64,000 nucleotides of DNA from Rufibacter radiotolerans (GTDB lineage Bacteria; Bacteroidota; Bacteroidia; Cytophagales; Hymenobacteraceae), in the NCBI RefSeq assembly GCF_001078055.1, contig NZ_CP010777.1, positions 2,626,408 to 2,690,407 on the forward strand. Reading direction: 5' to 3'. How positions within the stretch are numbered: the first letter of the stretch is position 1; each line of letters opens with the position of its first letter. A program made the position numbers and the translations under genes. A model generated the notes under the pieces. That model had not been told where the DNA came from. It was given only the letters and a program-made list of their open reading frames with translations, and did not search any database. Shown here piece by piece: positions 34,994 to 42,869 of the stretch.

Positions 34994-36175
34994 CTACTCC
35001 ACCACGTGCCCCACAAACTGCGATAGGTTGGTGATGATGCCGCGTTCCCGCCGAAACCCGATGGCGCAGCCTTCGCCGGCCCAGAAAACGCCTGCCTGGT
35101 AGCGGTAGCCCTGGATGTCCTGGGGCAGTTCGGCCCAGGCCTGGTAAATGCGCGGCTGGCTGTGGTACTCACCGATGGTAGAGGAAACATCTGTGTTCTC
35201 CCGCACCTCTATGTTCTGGCCTTCGCGGCCGAAGAAAGGTTTCTCCACGGCCTTGCCTTCAAAGGGCGTGAACTCAGTGCGGAGCAGGAGCGGGTGGTAC
35301 GGGAACTGTTGCCAGAGCCAGGCCAGGAAGCCTTTGCTCTGGAAAATGAGGGAATAGGCCGGGTTGGCAATGATGACCGTGCGGCTAAACTGCAACTCAA
35401 TGATATCAGCGCAGAGCGCGGGCTCCAACTCTGCCAGCAGCTCCCAGGGCACCAGCTTGAAGAGGAACGGGAAGCGGCGCCACTGCTCTGCCCCTGTCTG
35501 GGCCCAGATGCCGCGTTCAGCGCCCAGCGTAGAGACTTCCATCTCATCGGCGGCGCAGATATGGGTCTCAAAGCCGGCCTCGCGGGCGGCCTCGGCCAAT
35601 ACCTCACAGTTCGTATAATCTTCTTTGTTGCCACCCAGATAAACCAGCAGCAAGGCCGGCTCCAGTTCGGCGTTCAGCCCTTGCCAGGTCTTGAATTGCT
35701 CCACCAACCCTTCATAGAGCCCGTTGGCCTGCTGGCTTTCATTCTTGCCTGCGGCGGCCAGGCTGGCCCACTGCACCACGGCGGTCTCCGGAATAGAGGT
35801 GGCGGTATCGGCGTTGAACTCCAGCAGTTTAATACCTTCTGGCGTTTGCGCGAAGTCAAAGCGGCCGTACAAATGCCAGTGCCGGTCATCTTCCCAGGAA
35901 TGGCGCATGGCCTTCCACAATTTGGGCGGGATGCCAATCTTGCGCATGAATTCCTCGGGCAGGCCTTCGGGCACCGCCTCCACCATCATCTGGTATAGGG
36001 TGTTGGCCGCCTCCAGCAGGTCATCAGCGGCCGCCTGGGATAGCACCACTGCTTCCCCTGACAGGTACGTCTGGCATTCTTCCTCCACTACCCACTCCCA
36101 CCCCATCTGCTTTACCATGTTGGTGACATCGCCGTGGTGCGGCATCAATTTTACGGAAAGGGCAGCGTCTGACAT
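34994..36175 (-). CDS. glutathionylspermidine-synthase-family ATP-grasp protein (YgiC-like)
   Basis: A 393-residue ATP-grasp ligase domain of the glutathionylspermidine synthase family; residues about 90-130 hold WKAMRHSWEDDRHWHLYGRFDFAQTPEGIKLLEFNADTATS, the family's substrate-binding centre, and the C-terminal half has FFGREGQNIEVRE (ATP loop). It lacks the N-terminal amidase of full glutathionylspermidine synthase/amidase, so it resembles E. coli YgiC/YjfC. The substrate is unknown. It follows a YgiB-like lipoprotein gene, as in E. coli. Start MSDAALSVK chosen over a GTG extension that reads through a palindrome. Confidence 0.88.
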   Translation of the reverse strand: MSDAALSVKLMPHHGDVTNMVKQMGWEWVVEEECQTYLSGEAVVLSQAAADDLLEAANTLYQMMVEAVPEGLPEEFMRKIGIPPKLWKAMRHSWEDDRHWHLYGRFDFAQTPEGIKLLEFNADTATSIPETAVVQWASLAAAGKNESQQANGLYEGLVEQFKTWQGLNAELEPALLLVYLGGNKEDYTNCEVLAEAAREAGFETHICAADEMEVSTLGAERGIWAQTGAEQWRRFPFLFKLVPWELLAELEPALCADIIELQFSRTVIIANPAYSLIFQSKGFLAWLWQQFPYHPLLLRTEFTPFEGKAVEKPFFGREGQNIEVRENTDVSSTIGEYHSQPRIYQAWAELPQDIQGYRYQAGVFWAGEGCAIGFRRERGIITNLSQFVGHVVE

Positions 36176-36223
36176 AGGCTGGAAATTTAAAAGAATCTGG
36201 TTGTGGGAAGGAAAAATCAAACA

Positions 36224-36262
36224 GCGTTTTAAGGCTGATTTCACGAAAACAGCCTTAAAACA
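36224..36262. repeat. dispersed palindrome, copy 16
   Basis: GCGTTTTAAGGCTGATTTC and GAAAACAGCCTTAAAACA. It lies between the YgiB-like and YgiC-like genes and creates the spurious upstream extension of the latter. Confidence 0.85.
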
Positions 36263-36338
36263 GAAATTGCATAAAACAGGATTGTAGCCCCAGAATATCT
36301 AAGGAGCCTTAAGCTTTTACTGGAAACTAAGCCCGGGC

Positions 36339-36968
36339 TTATCCGCCGAACCCGCCAGATCTCCCGCCAAAGGTGCCAGAGCGGCTGTTGGTGGGGCGCG
36401 AAGAACGCACGTTGCCCGAAGCCGCCGGACGGCTATACGCGCCGGTGGTTCCCCGGAACGCCTGGGCGCCCCTGGACCGCTCGGCGGTGGTTTGCTGCCG
36501 CCAGGACTCGTTGCGCTGGATGGTGTTGGGGTTGGCGTAGTAGGCGCGGTTGGGTGACAGCATGCGGCCAGCCATGTAGCCAATGCTGCTCCACATGAGC
36601 ACGTTCATCATACTGAACCCAGACCCGTTCTGGGGGTTGGCCTGGCTGTATTGCTGCATGCGCTTCTCCAGCTCCAACCCTTGCAGGGTGTCTACCTTGC
36701 CGTCATTGTGCTTGAGAATAGCCATTACCTGACCGGCCGGCGCTGGGCGCTCGTCGGTGATCTTCCATTCCTCGGGGTTCACCTCGGTCATCTCGGTAAT
36801 CATTCCCTGGGTATAAGTCGGGGCGGTCTCGCCGGAGTTCCACTCCGTGGAGGCTTCATTCTGAGCCGAGCGGTTATCTGAGCATGAGGATAGCCCAAGG
36901 CAGGCGGCGGCGCTCACCAACAGCACGTTGCGGGAGAAATCACCAATAAGGAAATAGCGCTTTTTCAT
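36339..36968 (-). CDS. YgiB/UPF0441-like lipoprotein
   Basis: A 209-residue lipoprotein: signal followed by a lipobox CLGLSSCSD near residue 23. The middle has the hydrophobic segment FSMMNVLMWSSIGYMAGRML, and the rest is low-complexity, rich in Ser, Arg, Gly and Asn, ending RSGGFGG. This layout (lipoprotein, short hydrophobic patch with GYMAGRM, and a tail ending in GGFG) matches E. coli YgiB (UPF0441), which is encoded next to ygiC. It stands directly upstream of the YgiC-like gene, so the pair supports the assignment. The role is unknown. Confidence 0.72.
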   Translation of the reverse strand: MKKRYFLIGDFSRNVLLVSAAACLGLSSCSDNRSAQNEASTEWNSGETAPTYTQGMITEMTEVNPEEWKITDERPAPAGQVMAILKHNDGKVDTLQGLELEKRMQQYSQANPQNGSGFSMMNVLMWSSIGYMAGRMLSPNRAYYANPNTIQRNESWRQQTTAERSRGAQAFRGTTGAYSRPAASGNVRSSRPTNSRSGTFGGRSGGFGG

Positions 36969-37046
36969 AGTCAGGGATACGATAGCCGTTTCAGGCATGT
37001 TTTTGTAAAAGTAAACGAAAAACAGACACGAATGATTGCCCTGCTC

Positions 37047-37865
37047 CTACTCCCACAGCGGGTAATGCTCCAGATGCACTTTCTCTTGGAAGAAAAGCTG
37101 CGTGGAGGCCTCAAAGGAGACCGTATAGTCAGACACGTAGAAGTGGGGAGGTCCCAGCAGGCGCTCCGCAGCAATGCCGTTTTTGGCCAGCACCTGCCCC
37201 ACATGACGGGCCACCAGTTCCGAGGCGTCCAGCACCTCCACGCTTCCGCCGTAAAAGGTGGCAATCTGGTCTTTGATTAAAGGATAATGCGTGCAGCCTA
37301 GAATAAGTGCCTCAATTCCGTCTAAGGCGGGGTCAGAAAGATAGGTTTGAATCACGCTCTCAGAGATGGTGTTGTTAAAGAAGCCTTCTTCTATCATGGG
37401 CGCCAGCAAGGGCGTCGCCAGTGACTTGAGTTGGATGTGGCGGTCCAGGTCGTCTATCTTTTTTTCATAGACATTAGAAAGCACCGTCTGCTTGGTCCCG
37501 ATCAACCCGATAGTTTTTCCGGCAAACCTTTCGCCCACGTAGGCCACCACCGGGTCAATCACGTTCAGGACAAGGGCCTTACTGCCCACGTATTCGCGCA
37601 CCAGTTCATAGGCCGCCGCCGAGGCGGAATTGCACGCAATAAGAATAATCTTACAATTCTTCTTGAGCAGTAACTCACAAATTTTGATGGAATACGCCTG
37701 TATGGCCGCCGTAGATTTATCGCCGTACGGCAGGTGGGCGGTATCGCCAAAATAGACCAGTTGTTCCAGGGGCAAATGCTTTTTAATGGCCTTGGCCACG
37801 GTTAAACCGCCAATACCGCTATCAAAAATTCCAATAGGGCGTTCCCAATCTTCCGCTTTCATCAT
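37047..37865 (-). CDS. murI: glutamate racemase
   Basis: A 272-residue glutamate racemase, which makes D-glutamate for peptidoglycan in the cytoplasm. The two catalytic cysteines are C78 (ACNSASAAA) and C191 (LGCTHYPLI); the DSGIGG motif with D15 starts at 15, and the FGDTAHLPYG segment is at 39-48. Length and all motifs are typical. The first two codons are both ATG, so MMK or MK may be the start. Transcribed alone. Confidence 0.96.
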   Translation of the reverse strand: MMKAEDWERPIGIFDSGIGGLTVAKAIKKHLPLEQLVYFGDTAHLPYGDKSTAAIQAYSIKICELLLKKNCKIILIACNSASAAAYELVREYVGSKALVLNVIDPVVAYVGERFAGKTIGLIGTKQTVLSNVYEKKIDDLDRHIQLKSLATPLLAPMIEEGFFNNTISESVIQTYLSDPALDGIEALILGCTHYPLIKDQIATFYGGSVEVLDASELVARHVGQVLAKNGIAAERLLGPPHFYVSDYTVSFEASTQLFFQEKVHLEHYPLWE

Positions 37866-38006
37866 GCTCTTTTATTTCAAAAAATCAGGGTTTACCCCTT
37901 ACCTCCGTAAAAGTACCCATATTGTTAAAATACAAAACCAAACTGCACCTCACCAAAACAACTCTATTTCAAAAACGTAAAAGTTCATACAAGTTGAAAC
38001 TAAAAT

Positions 38007-38012
38007 AGGAGG
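38007..38012 (+). promoter_or_regulatory. strong ribosome-binding site
   Basis: AGGAGG seven bases before the ATG at 38020, a canonical Shine-Dalgarno sequence that is rare in this window and suggests high translation of the SPW gene. Confidence 0.8.
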
Positions 38013-38019
38013 ATAAAAA

Positions 38020-38421
38020 ATGAAAATATTATCAACCCGCGCCCACGGGATCATAGATTACCTGGTGGGTATGTTATTGATTGCGGCTCCGTTTATTCTT
38101 GACTTTGACCGCGGCGGTGCCGAAACCTGGGTTCCTATCATTGTAGGTGCCATTATTATCTTACAGGCCCTGATGACTAACTTTGAGGTGGGCATGTTTA
38201 AAATGCTTTCTATGAACATGCACTTGACCATGGACTACCTGATCGGGGTTTTCCTGGCGGCATCTCCCTGGATCTTCAATTTTGATGAATACGTTTATTT
38301 ACCTCACCTGGTAGTAGGTGTTATGATTGTGCTGGAAGCCATGATCACCCGTGTGGTGCCAGAACACGGCACTGACACCCGTCATCCGTACAGAGGCGGA
38401 GGCATTCACCAACCACATTAA
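38020..38421 (+). CDS. SPW-repeat membrane protein
   Basis: A 133-residue inner-membrane protein with four helices made of two SPW-like repeats: GIIDYLVGMLLIAAPFILDFD near 9-29 and DYLIGVFLAASPWIFNFDEY near 72-91, the second containing the SPW triplet. The family has no known function; members are often found near stress or transport genes. Its strong Shine-Dalgarno sequence stands out. A terminator follows. Confidence 0.88.
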   Translation: MKILSTRAHGIIDYLVGMLLIAAPFILDFDRGGAETWVPIIVGAIIILQALMTNFEVGMFKMLSMNMHLTMDYLIGVFLAASPWIFNFDEYVYLPHLVVGVMIVLEAMITRVVPEHGTDTRHPYRGGGIHQPH

Positions 38422-38444
38422 GGTAAAATAACTTAAATTAGTGG

Positions 38445-38492
38445 AAGACAATAGAAAAGGCTGGGAGTAATCCTGGCCTTTTTCTATTGTCT
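38445..38492. terminator. terminator after SPW gene
   Basis: AAGACAATAGAAAAGG pairs with CCTTTTTCTATTGTCTT (one bulged T), followed by CTGTTTTT. Ends the SPW transcript. Confidence 0.85.
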
Positions 38493-38518
38493 TCTGTTTT
38501 TGCTGGCGCTGGTTCTGG

Positions 38519-38546
38519 TTTGCGCTTTTTGGTTTGCGTACCTTTG
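38519..38546 (+). promoter_or_regulatory. promoter of the ABC-F gene, leaderless type
   Basis: TTTG at 38519-38522 and TACCTTTG at 38539-38546, 16 bases apart. The ATG lies four bases after the -7 element, so transcription would begin at about the start codon. Confidence 0.55.
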
Positions 38547-38550
38547 TGCC

Positions 38551-40455
38551 ATGAATTACCTATCAGCAGACTCTATCTCAAAAAGCTTCGGTGACCGCTG
38601 GCTTTTCCAGAACCTTACCTTTGGCATAAACCGCGGGCAGCGCATAGCCCTCATTGGCGCAAACGGAACCGGAAAAACCACCTTGCTCCAGATACTGGCC
38701 GGTTCTATGCCACCAGACAACGGCTCTGTGAGCGTGCGTAAAGGCATACGGGTAGGGTTCTTGTGGCAACAGCCTTCGTTCCCGGCCGGAGCGTCTGTGC
38801 AGGAAGCCATCTTCTCTGGGCAGACCGAGGTGTTGGACGCCATCCGGGACTATGAAGCCTGCATAGCCGACCCCAACACCTCAGACAACAAGATGCACGA
38901 GGTGATGGAGCGCATGGAAAACCTGCACGCCTGGGAATACGAGGTGCGCACCAAGCAGATCCTGGGTAAACTGGGCATCCAGAACCTGGACGTACAGGTA
39001 GAGCACCTGTCTGGTGGCCAGAAAAAACGCGTGGCCATGGCCCGGGTCTTGATTGAAGAGCCTGATCTTTTGATTCTGGATGAGCCTACCAACCACCTGG
39101 ACCTGGAGACCATTGAGTGGTTTGAGAACCTGCTCACCACTGAGCAGACCACCCTTTTGATGGTAACCCACGACCGGTACTTCCTGGACCAGGTTGCCAA
39201 CGAGATTGCCGAACTGGACCGCGGCCAGCTCTACACCTATAAAGGAAACTACAGCTACTACGTAGAGAAAAAAGCCGAGCAGGAGGAAGCCAATGCCGCC
39301 GAGATGGGCAAAGCCAAGCAACTGATGAAAAAGGAGCTGGACTGGATGCGCAAACAACCCCGCGCCCGCGGCACCAAGTCTAAATCAAGGGTAGACGCTT
39401 TCTATGACCTGAAAGAGAAAACCTCCCAGAAAGACACCCGCACATCACTGGAGCTTTCCGTGAAGAGTACCCGTCAGGGCAACCAGATCCTGGAAATTGA
39501 CCATTTGAGCAAGCGCTTCGGGGAGAAAGTAGTGCTGGACGACTTCAGCTACGTGTTCCGGAAGAAGGACCGCGTGGGCATTGTGGGCCCGAACGGTGCA
39601 GGCAAGACCACGTTCCTGAATATGCTTACCGGCCGCCTGGCCCCAGACAGCGGCGAGATCATAGCCGGCCAGACCACCGTCTTCGGGTACTACACCCAAA
39701 ACGAGCTCACCTTCAATGAAGACCAGCGCGTGATTGACGTGGTAAAAGAGGTAGCCGAAGTAGTGGAAACCGGCAACGGCGAGGTAATTACTGCCAGCCA
39801 GTTCCTGCAGCATTTCCAGTTCCCCCCGGCCCAGCAGTACACGTTTGTAAAAAAGCTGAGCGGTGGTGAAAAACGCCGTCTTCAACTACTGCGCGTCCTC
39901 ATCAAGAACCCCAACTTCCTCATCCTGGATGAGCCTACCAATGACCTGGACATCCAGACCCTGAACATTCTGGAAGACTTCCTGCTGAACTTCGGTGGCT
40001 CCCTTTTGATTGTGTCCCATGATAGATATTTTATGGACCGTTTGGTGGAGCACTTGTTCGTGTTTGAGGAGAACGGCCACCTGCGTGACTTCCCGGGCAA
40101 CTACACAGATTACCGCGAATGGCTCAAGGAACGCGAAAGCCTGAAGGGCACCGAGGAATACAAAGCCGCCCTGAAAGCTGCGCAGGCCGCCGCAAACGCC
40201 CCGGCTCCGGCTGCTGCGCCAACCGCAGACGCTACGCCTAAACGCAAGGCCTCTTTCAAGGAAAAGCAGGAATACGAGTTCCTAGAAAAGGAAATTGCGG
40301 CCCTGGAGCACGAGAAGGAAGCCTTGGTGGCAGAGATGAACGCCGGCGAGGCCAACCACGTGCGCCTAAGCGAGATTGCCGAAAGAATTCAACAAGTGGA
40401 CCACGCCCTGGAAAGCAAAACCGAACGCTGGCTGGAACTTGCTGTGTTTATCTAA
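38551..40455 (+). CDS. ABC-F family ATPase (Uup-like)
   Basis: A 634-residue soluble protein with two ABC domains: Walker A GANGTGKT at 37-44 and GPNGAGKT near 345-352, each with an LSGG signature (HLSGGQKKR; KLSGGEKRR) and Walker B DEPTNHLD / DEPTNDLD. The linker between them is charged. The C-terminus (from about 540) is an alanine/proline stretch followed by a coiled-coil with many E/K, typical of the Uup DNA/RNA-binding C-terminal domain. ABC-F proteins act on ribosomes or, for Uup, on branched DNA intermediates. The long upstream frame to 38500 is not needed: the promoter lies inside it. Confidence 0.9.
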   Translation: MNYLSADSISKSFGDRWLFQNLTFGINRGQRIALIGANGTGKTTLLQILAGSMPPDNGSVSVRKGIRVGFLWQQPSFPAGASVQEAIFSGQTEVLDAIRDYEACIADPNTSDNKMHEVMERMENLHAWEYEVRTKQILGKLGIQNLDVQVEHLSGGQKKRVAMARVLIEEPDLLILDEPTNHLDLETIEWFENLLTTEQTTLLMVTHDRYFLDQVANEIAELDRGQLYTYKGNYSYYVEKKAEQEEANAAEMGKAKQLMKKELDWMRKQPRARGTKSKSRVDAFYDLKEKTSQKDTRTSLELSVKSTRQGNQILEIDHLSKRFGEKVVLDDFSYVFRKKDRVGIVGPNGAGKTTFLNMLTGRLAPDSGEIIAGQTTVFGYYTQNELTFNEDQRVIDVVKEVAEVVETGNGEVITASQFLQHFQFPPAQQYTFVKKLSGGEKRRLQLLRVLIKNPNFLILDEPTNDLDIQTLNILEDFLLNFGGSLLIVSHDRYFMDRLVEHLFVFEENGHLRDFPGNYTDYREWLKERESLKGTEEYKAALKAAQAAANAPAPAAAPTADATPKRKASFKEKQEYEFLEKEIAALEHEKEALVAEMNAGEANHVRLSEIAERIQQVDHALESKTERWLELAVFI

Positions 40456-40479
40456 GCATCTGCTATTGGGGATGATACA

Positions 40480-40535
40480 CAAGAGCAGCGTTTTAAGCCT
40501 GTTTTCTGAAAAACAGGCTTAAAACGCTGCTCTTG
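40480..40535. repeat. dispersed palindrome with extended stem, copy 17
   Basis: GCGTTTTAAGCCTGTTTTC / GAAAAACAGGCTTAAAACGC extended by CAAGAGCA and TGCTCTTG. It follows the ABC-F stop by 24 bases. Confidence 0.94.
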
Positions 40536-40565
40536 CCTTAGGGTACTTTACTTAAGTTGGAGTTT

Positions 40566-40605
40566 CTGTTTTTGGCTTACTTTCAGGAAAACAGGCTTAA
40601 AACGG
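40566..40605. repeat. dispersed palindrome, copy 18
   Basis: CTGTTTTTGGCTTACTTTC and GGAAAACAGGCTTAAAACGG; a diverged copy 30 bases after copy 17. The two sit in the same gap. Confidence 0.72.
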
Positions 40606-40637
40606 GTTTCCTCCCAAGTTTTTATCTAATAGAGATC

Positions 40638-40698
40638 AACTAAAGCAGTCGGGCCTGGCAAGAGTAAAATCTGCCAGGCCCAACTGCTTTAGTTTTAA
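40638..40698. terminator. bidirectional terminator
   Basis: Long stem of AACTAAAGCAGT plus GGGCCTGGCA paired with TGCCAGGCCC plus ACTGCTTTAGTT (one mismatch), followed by TTTTAAT, before the stop of the gene at 40731-41411. Confidence 0.88.
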
Positions 40699-40730
40699 TA
40701 TGTTTTCAACCTCTGGCTTGCCAGCTGGCC

Positions 40731-41411
40731 TTAGTACATTTGGGGCGTGCGCTGGTAGCTGAAGGAGAAACCTACTTTCTGGGGCGTACTTACCTGCTGC
40801 TCTTCCAGTTTCTGTTTTACCGTGATCTTCCGAATTTCATCTACGTCTGGCGCCACCAGGTCATTGTTAACAGAGGCGATCATGGCGCTTTCCACCAGGA
40901 GCCGAAGGATGCCGGGGTCCAGTTTGTTATGGGCCATGTCATTGTAGGTAAGGTCCAGCTGCTTCACCCCTTCCAGGTAAAAATGGTTGTCAATGTTGAT
41001 GAGAATACGGCCCAGCAGATAGCCAGGGTCATTTAAGCGGTTATATTTAATGGAATCGGCCATGAAGTTATAGGCCATGATGTGCCCAAAAAACCGGCGC
41101 CGGAAATCCTCTTCCACGTAGCGGCTTTTCATGAGCTCATGATCCTCAGGCAGGGTGATAATGTTGGAGTGCATAATGAAAATGAGCAGGTCTCCGGAGA
41201 ATTTAATATGAAACTCAAATTCATTGACGCTCCGGTACTCAATAATCACGTTGGCGTCTACCTTGGTCACCCTCTCCTTCAGGATGTCTACCAACGTCAC
41301 GGAACAAGCCCTTAGCTGGTCAAATGCTTCTTTGGTGTTTCTGAAAATAGCCTGTTTGGTAGTAGACTTCTGACGTAACCCTTCATAAATAGCTTCAATT
41401 CTATCTTCCAT
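40731..41411 (-). CDS. conserved Bacteroidota protein, unknown
   Basis: A 226-residue soluble protein with no signal peptide. It starts MEDRIEAIYEGLRQKSTTKQAIF, and the central part (EFEFHIKFSGDLLIFIMHSNIITLPEDH) is strand-rich, then helical, with a conserved-looking ARN-free core. The tail contains QKVGFSFSYQRTP. I recognise it only as a conserved hypothetical protein of this phylum, with no domain assigned. Transcribed alone. Confidence 0.72.
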   Translation of the reverse strand: MEDRIEAIYEGLRQKSTTKQAIFRNTKEAFDQLRACSVTLVDILKERVTKVDANVIIEYRSVNEFEFHIKFSGDLLIFIMHSNIITLPEDHELMKSRYVEEDFRRRFFGHIMAYNFMADSIKYNRLNDPGYLLGRILINIDNHFYLEGVKQLDLTYNDMAHNKLDPGILRLLVESAMIASVNNDLVAPDVDEIRKITVKQKLEEQQVSTPQKVGFSFSYQRTPQMY

Positions 41412-41498
41412 AATTATTAGTTTCGTGAAAGTTTACCGCTGGACCAGTACCAGGCAAAGTATCCTGTATTGTACCCTGCGCAGCGGTTTTAGGTTGCC

Positions 41499-42713
41499 TT
41501 AAATCGCCTGTCTCCCTTTTACCGTCCCTTTCCTTTCCAGCACTTCCAACTGCTGCTCAGAGACCTTGCCCAGTTCCTGCAGCACCTGCCAGGAGTGCGC
41601 GCCCAGCACCGGCGGCGGTGTCAAAGACGCCTCTCCTTCTCCTTCCAGGACGAAGGCAATTTGCCGAATTCCGGCCGCCTGTCCGTTTTTTCCCTGGAGT
41701 AGCTGTGGGCCAGCGCCTTCCTGGGCCAAGGCTTCGGGCACCGTATGAATGGCCCCGGCGGGCACGTTCTGCCTGTTAAGATGATGAAGGAACGGGTCAC
41801 GGTTCTGCTGCGCCACCAACTCCTTCAGCTTTTGGGTCAGCGCCTCCCTATTGGCTACCCGGGCACTATTCGTCTTAAAGGAATCCTGACTGGCCAGCTC
41901 CGGCTGCCCTAATATAGTACAAAGTGCGGAGAACTGGCGGTCATCGCCAATGGCCAGCACCAACTCCTTTCCATCTGCCGTCTGAAAGACGGTGCCGTAG
42001 GGTACAATATTGGGGTGCTCAGAACCCATTCGCTCTGGCGCCACCCCGGCCACAAGGTAATTGGTGCCCTGGTTGGCCAAGGACGCAATGGCCGCCCGCA
42101 GCAAGGACACCTCTACCAGTTGCCCCTTTCCGGTCTTCTCCTTAAGATACAGGGCCGCCAGCAACCCTTCCTTTAACTGGTGGGCCGCCAGGAGATCTAT
42201 CAAGGCCACCGGCATTTTGAGGGGAGCGCCTCCCTTTTCCCCGTTTAGGTACATAAAACCGGCTTCGGCCTGCAGCACGGCATCATATCCGGCCCGGGCC
42301 ACCTCTTTGCCGTAGCCCGTGATACTGCCGTACACCAAAGATGGATTTACTTTGACCAAGGATGCAAAGTCAAGCCCCAGCTTTTCGGCGTCGCCGGGCT
42401 TGAAACTGGCCAGCACCACATCTGCCTGCCGGATGATCTGGTACACCGCCTTTTTCATGGAACTGTCAGACAGGTCCAGGCACACAGATTCTTTACCCCA
42501 ATTGGCAGCCGAAAAATAAGCTGACACCATGGTTTCCTTTGCTTCAGAAGGCAGTTTCCAGCGCCTGGTCACATCTCCGTTGGTTTTGGCATTCTCTATC
42601 TTGATTACCCTGGCCCCCAACTCCGCAAAAAACTGGCCCACGCTGGGCCCCGCCAATACGCTGGCCAATTCCACCACTACCAAATCATGAAAGAGCCCTT
42701 TGCCAGATGCCAT
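41499..42713 (-). CDS. class III CoA transferase (CaiB/BaiF family)
   Basis: A 404-residue family III CoA transferase. The N-terminus DLVVVELASVLAGPSVGQFFAELGARVIKIE is the typical CoA-binding start; the conserved segment YGSITGYG, and the catalytic aspartate in PVALIDLLAAHQLKEGLLAALY near residue 165 (the Asp that forms the acyl anhydride) are visible. It probably moves CoA between carboxylic acids, such as in carnitine, oxalate or alpha-methylacyl metabolism; the substrate is not clear. The frame extends upstream to 42776 through a palindrome; MASGKGLFHD is taken as the start. Confidence 0.9.
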   Translation of the reverse strand: MASGKGLFHDLVVVELASVLAGPSVGQFFAELGARVIKIENAKTNGDVTRRWKLPSEAKETMVSAYFSAANWGKESVCLDLSDSSMKKAVYQIIRQADVVLASFKPGDAEKLGLDFASLVKVNPSLVYGSITGYGKEVARAGYDAVLQAEAGFMYLNGEKGGAPLKMPVALIDLLAAHQLKEGLLAALYLKEKTGKGQLVEVSLLRAAIASLANQGTNYLVAGVAPERMGSEHPNIVPYGTVFQTADGKELVLAIGDDRQFSALCTILGQPELASQDSFKTNSARVANREALTQKLKELVAQQNRDPFLHHLNRQNVPAGAIHTVPEALAQEGAGPQLLQGKNGQAAGIRQIAFVLEGEGEASLTPPPVLGAHSWQVLQELGKVSEQQLEVLERKGTVKGRQAI

Positions 42714-42753
42714 ACGTTTTAAAGCTGTTTTCCCAAAAGTGGGCAAAAAACGT
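42714..42753. repeat. dispersed palindrome, copy 19
   Basis: ACGTTTTAAAGCTGTTTTCC and AAAGTGGGCAAAAAACGT; it touches the start codon of the CoA transferase gene, in the frame that reads KTALKR when continued into it. Confidence 0.72.
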
Positions 42754-42805
42754 AGAAATGAAAATTCAGGGCCCACATCTCCACGTATTTACTGTCCTAT
42801 TTAAC

Positions 42806-42842
42806 AAAAAAGGGGCAGCGACTCTCAGCCACTGCCCCTTTT
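42806..42842 (-). terminator. terminator of T9SS protein gene A
   Basis: On the minus strand, AAGGGGCAGTGGC pairs with the downstream complement through GCTGCCCC and ends in TTTTTT, about 28 bases after the stop. The same design occurs after the paralogue at 45378-45416. Confidence 0.85.
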
Positions 42843-42869
42843 CAAGTTACGCTAGTCCATCAATCCCGC

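Noticed and set aside
35162..35998. 278-codon frame antisense to the YgiC-like gene
   Set aside because: Shadow frame; the minus-strand product has ATP-grasp family motifs.
38445..40698. Possible CRISPR-like regular spacing of palindromes
   Set aside because: Palindromes and terminators cluster here, but there are no direct repeats with constant spacers; no CRISPR array or cas gene exists in the window.
41482..41512. Half palindrome at the stop of the CoA transferase gene
   Set aside because: CGGTTTTAGGTTGCC resembles one arm, but no matching second arm follows.
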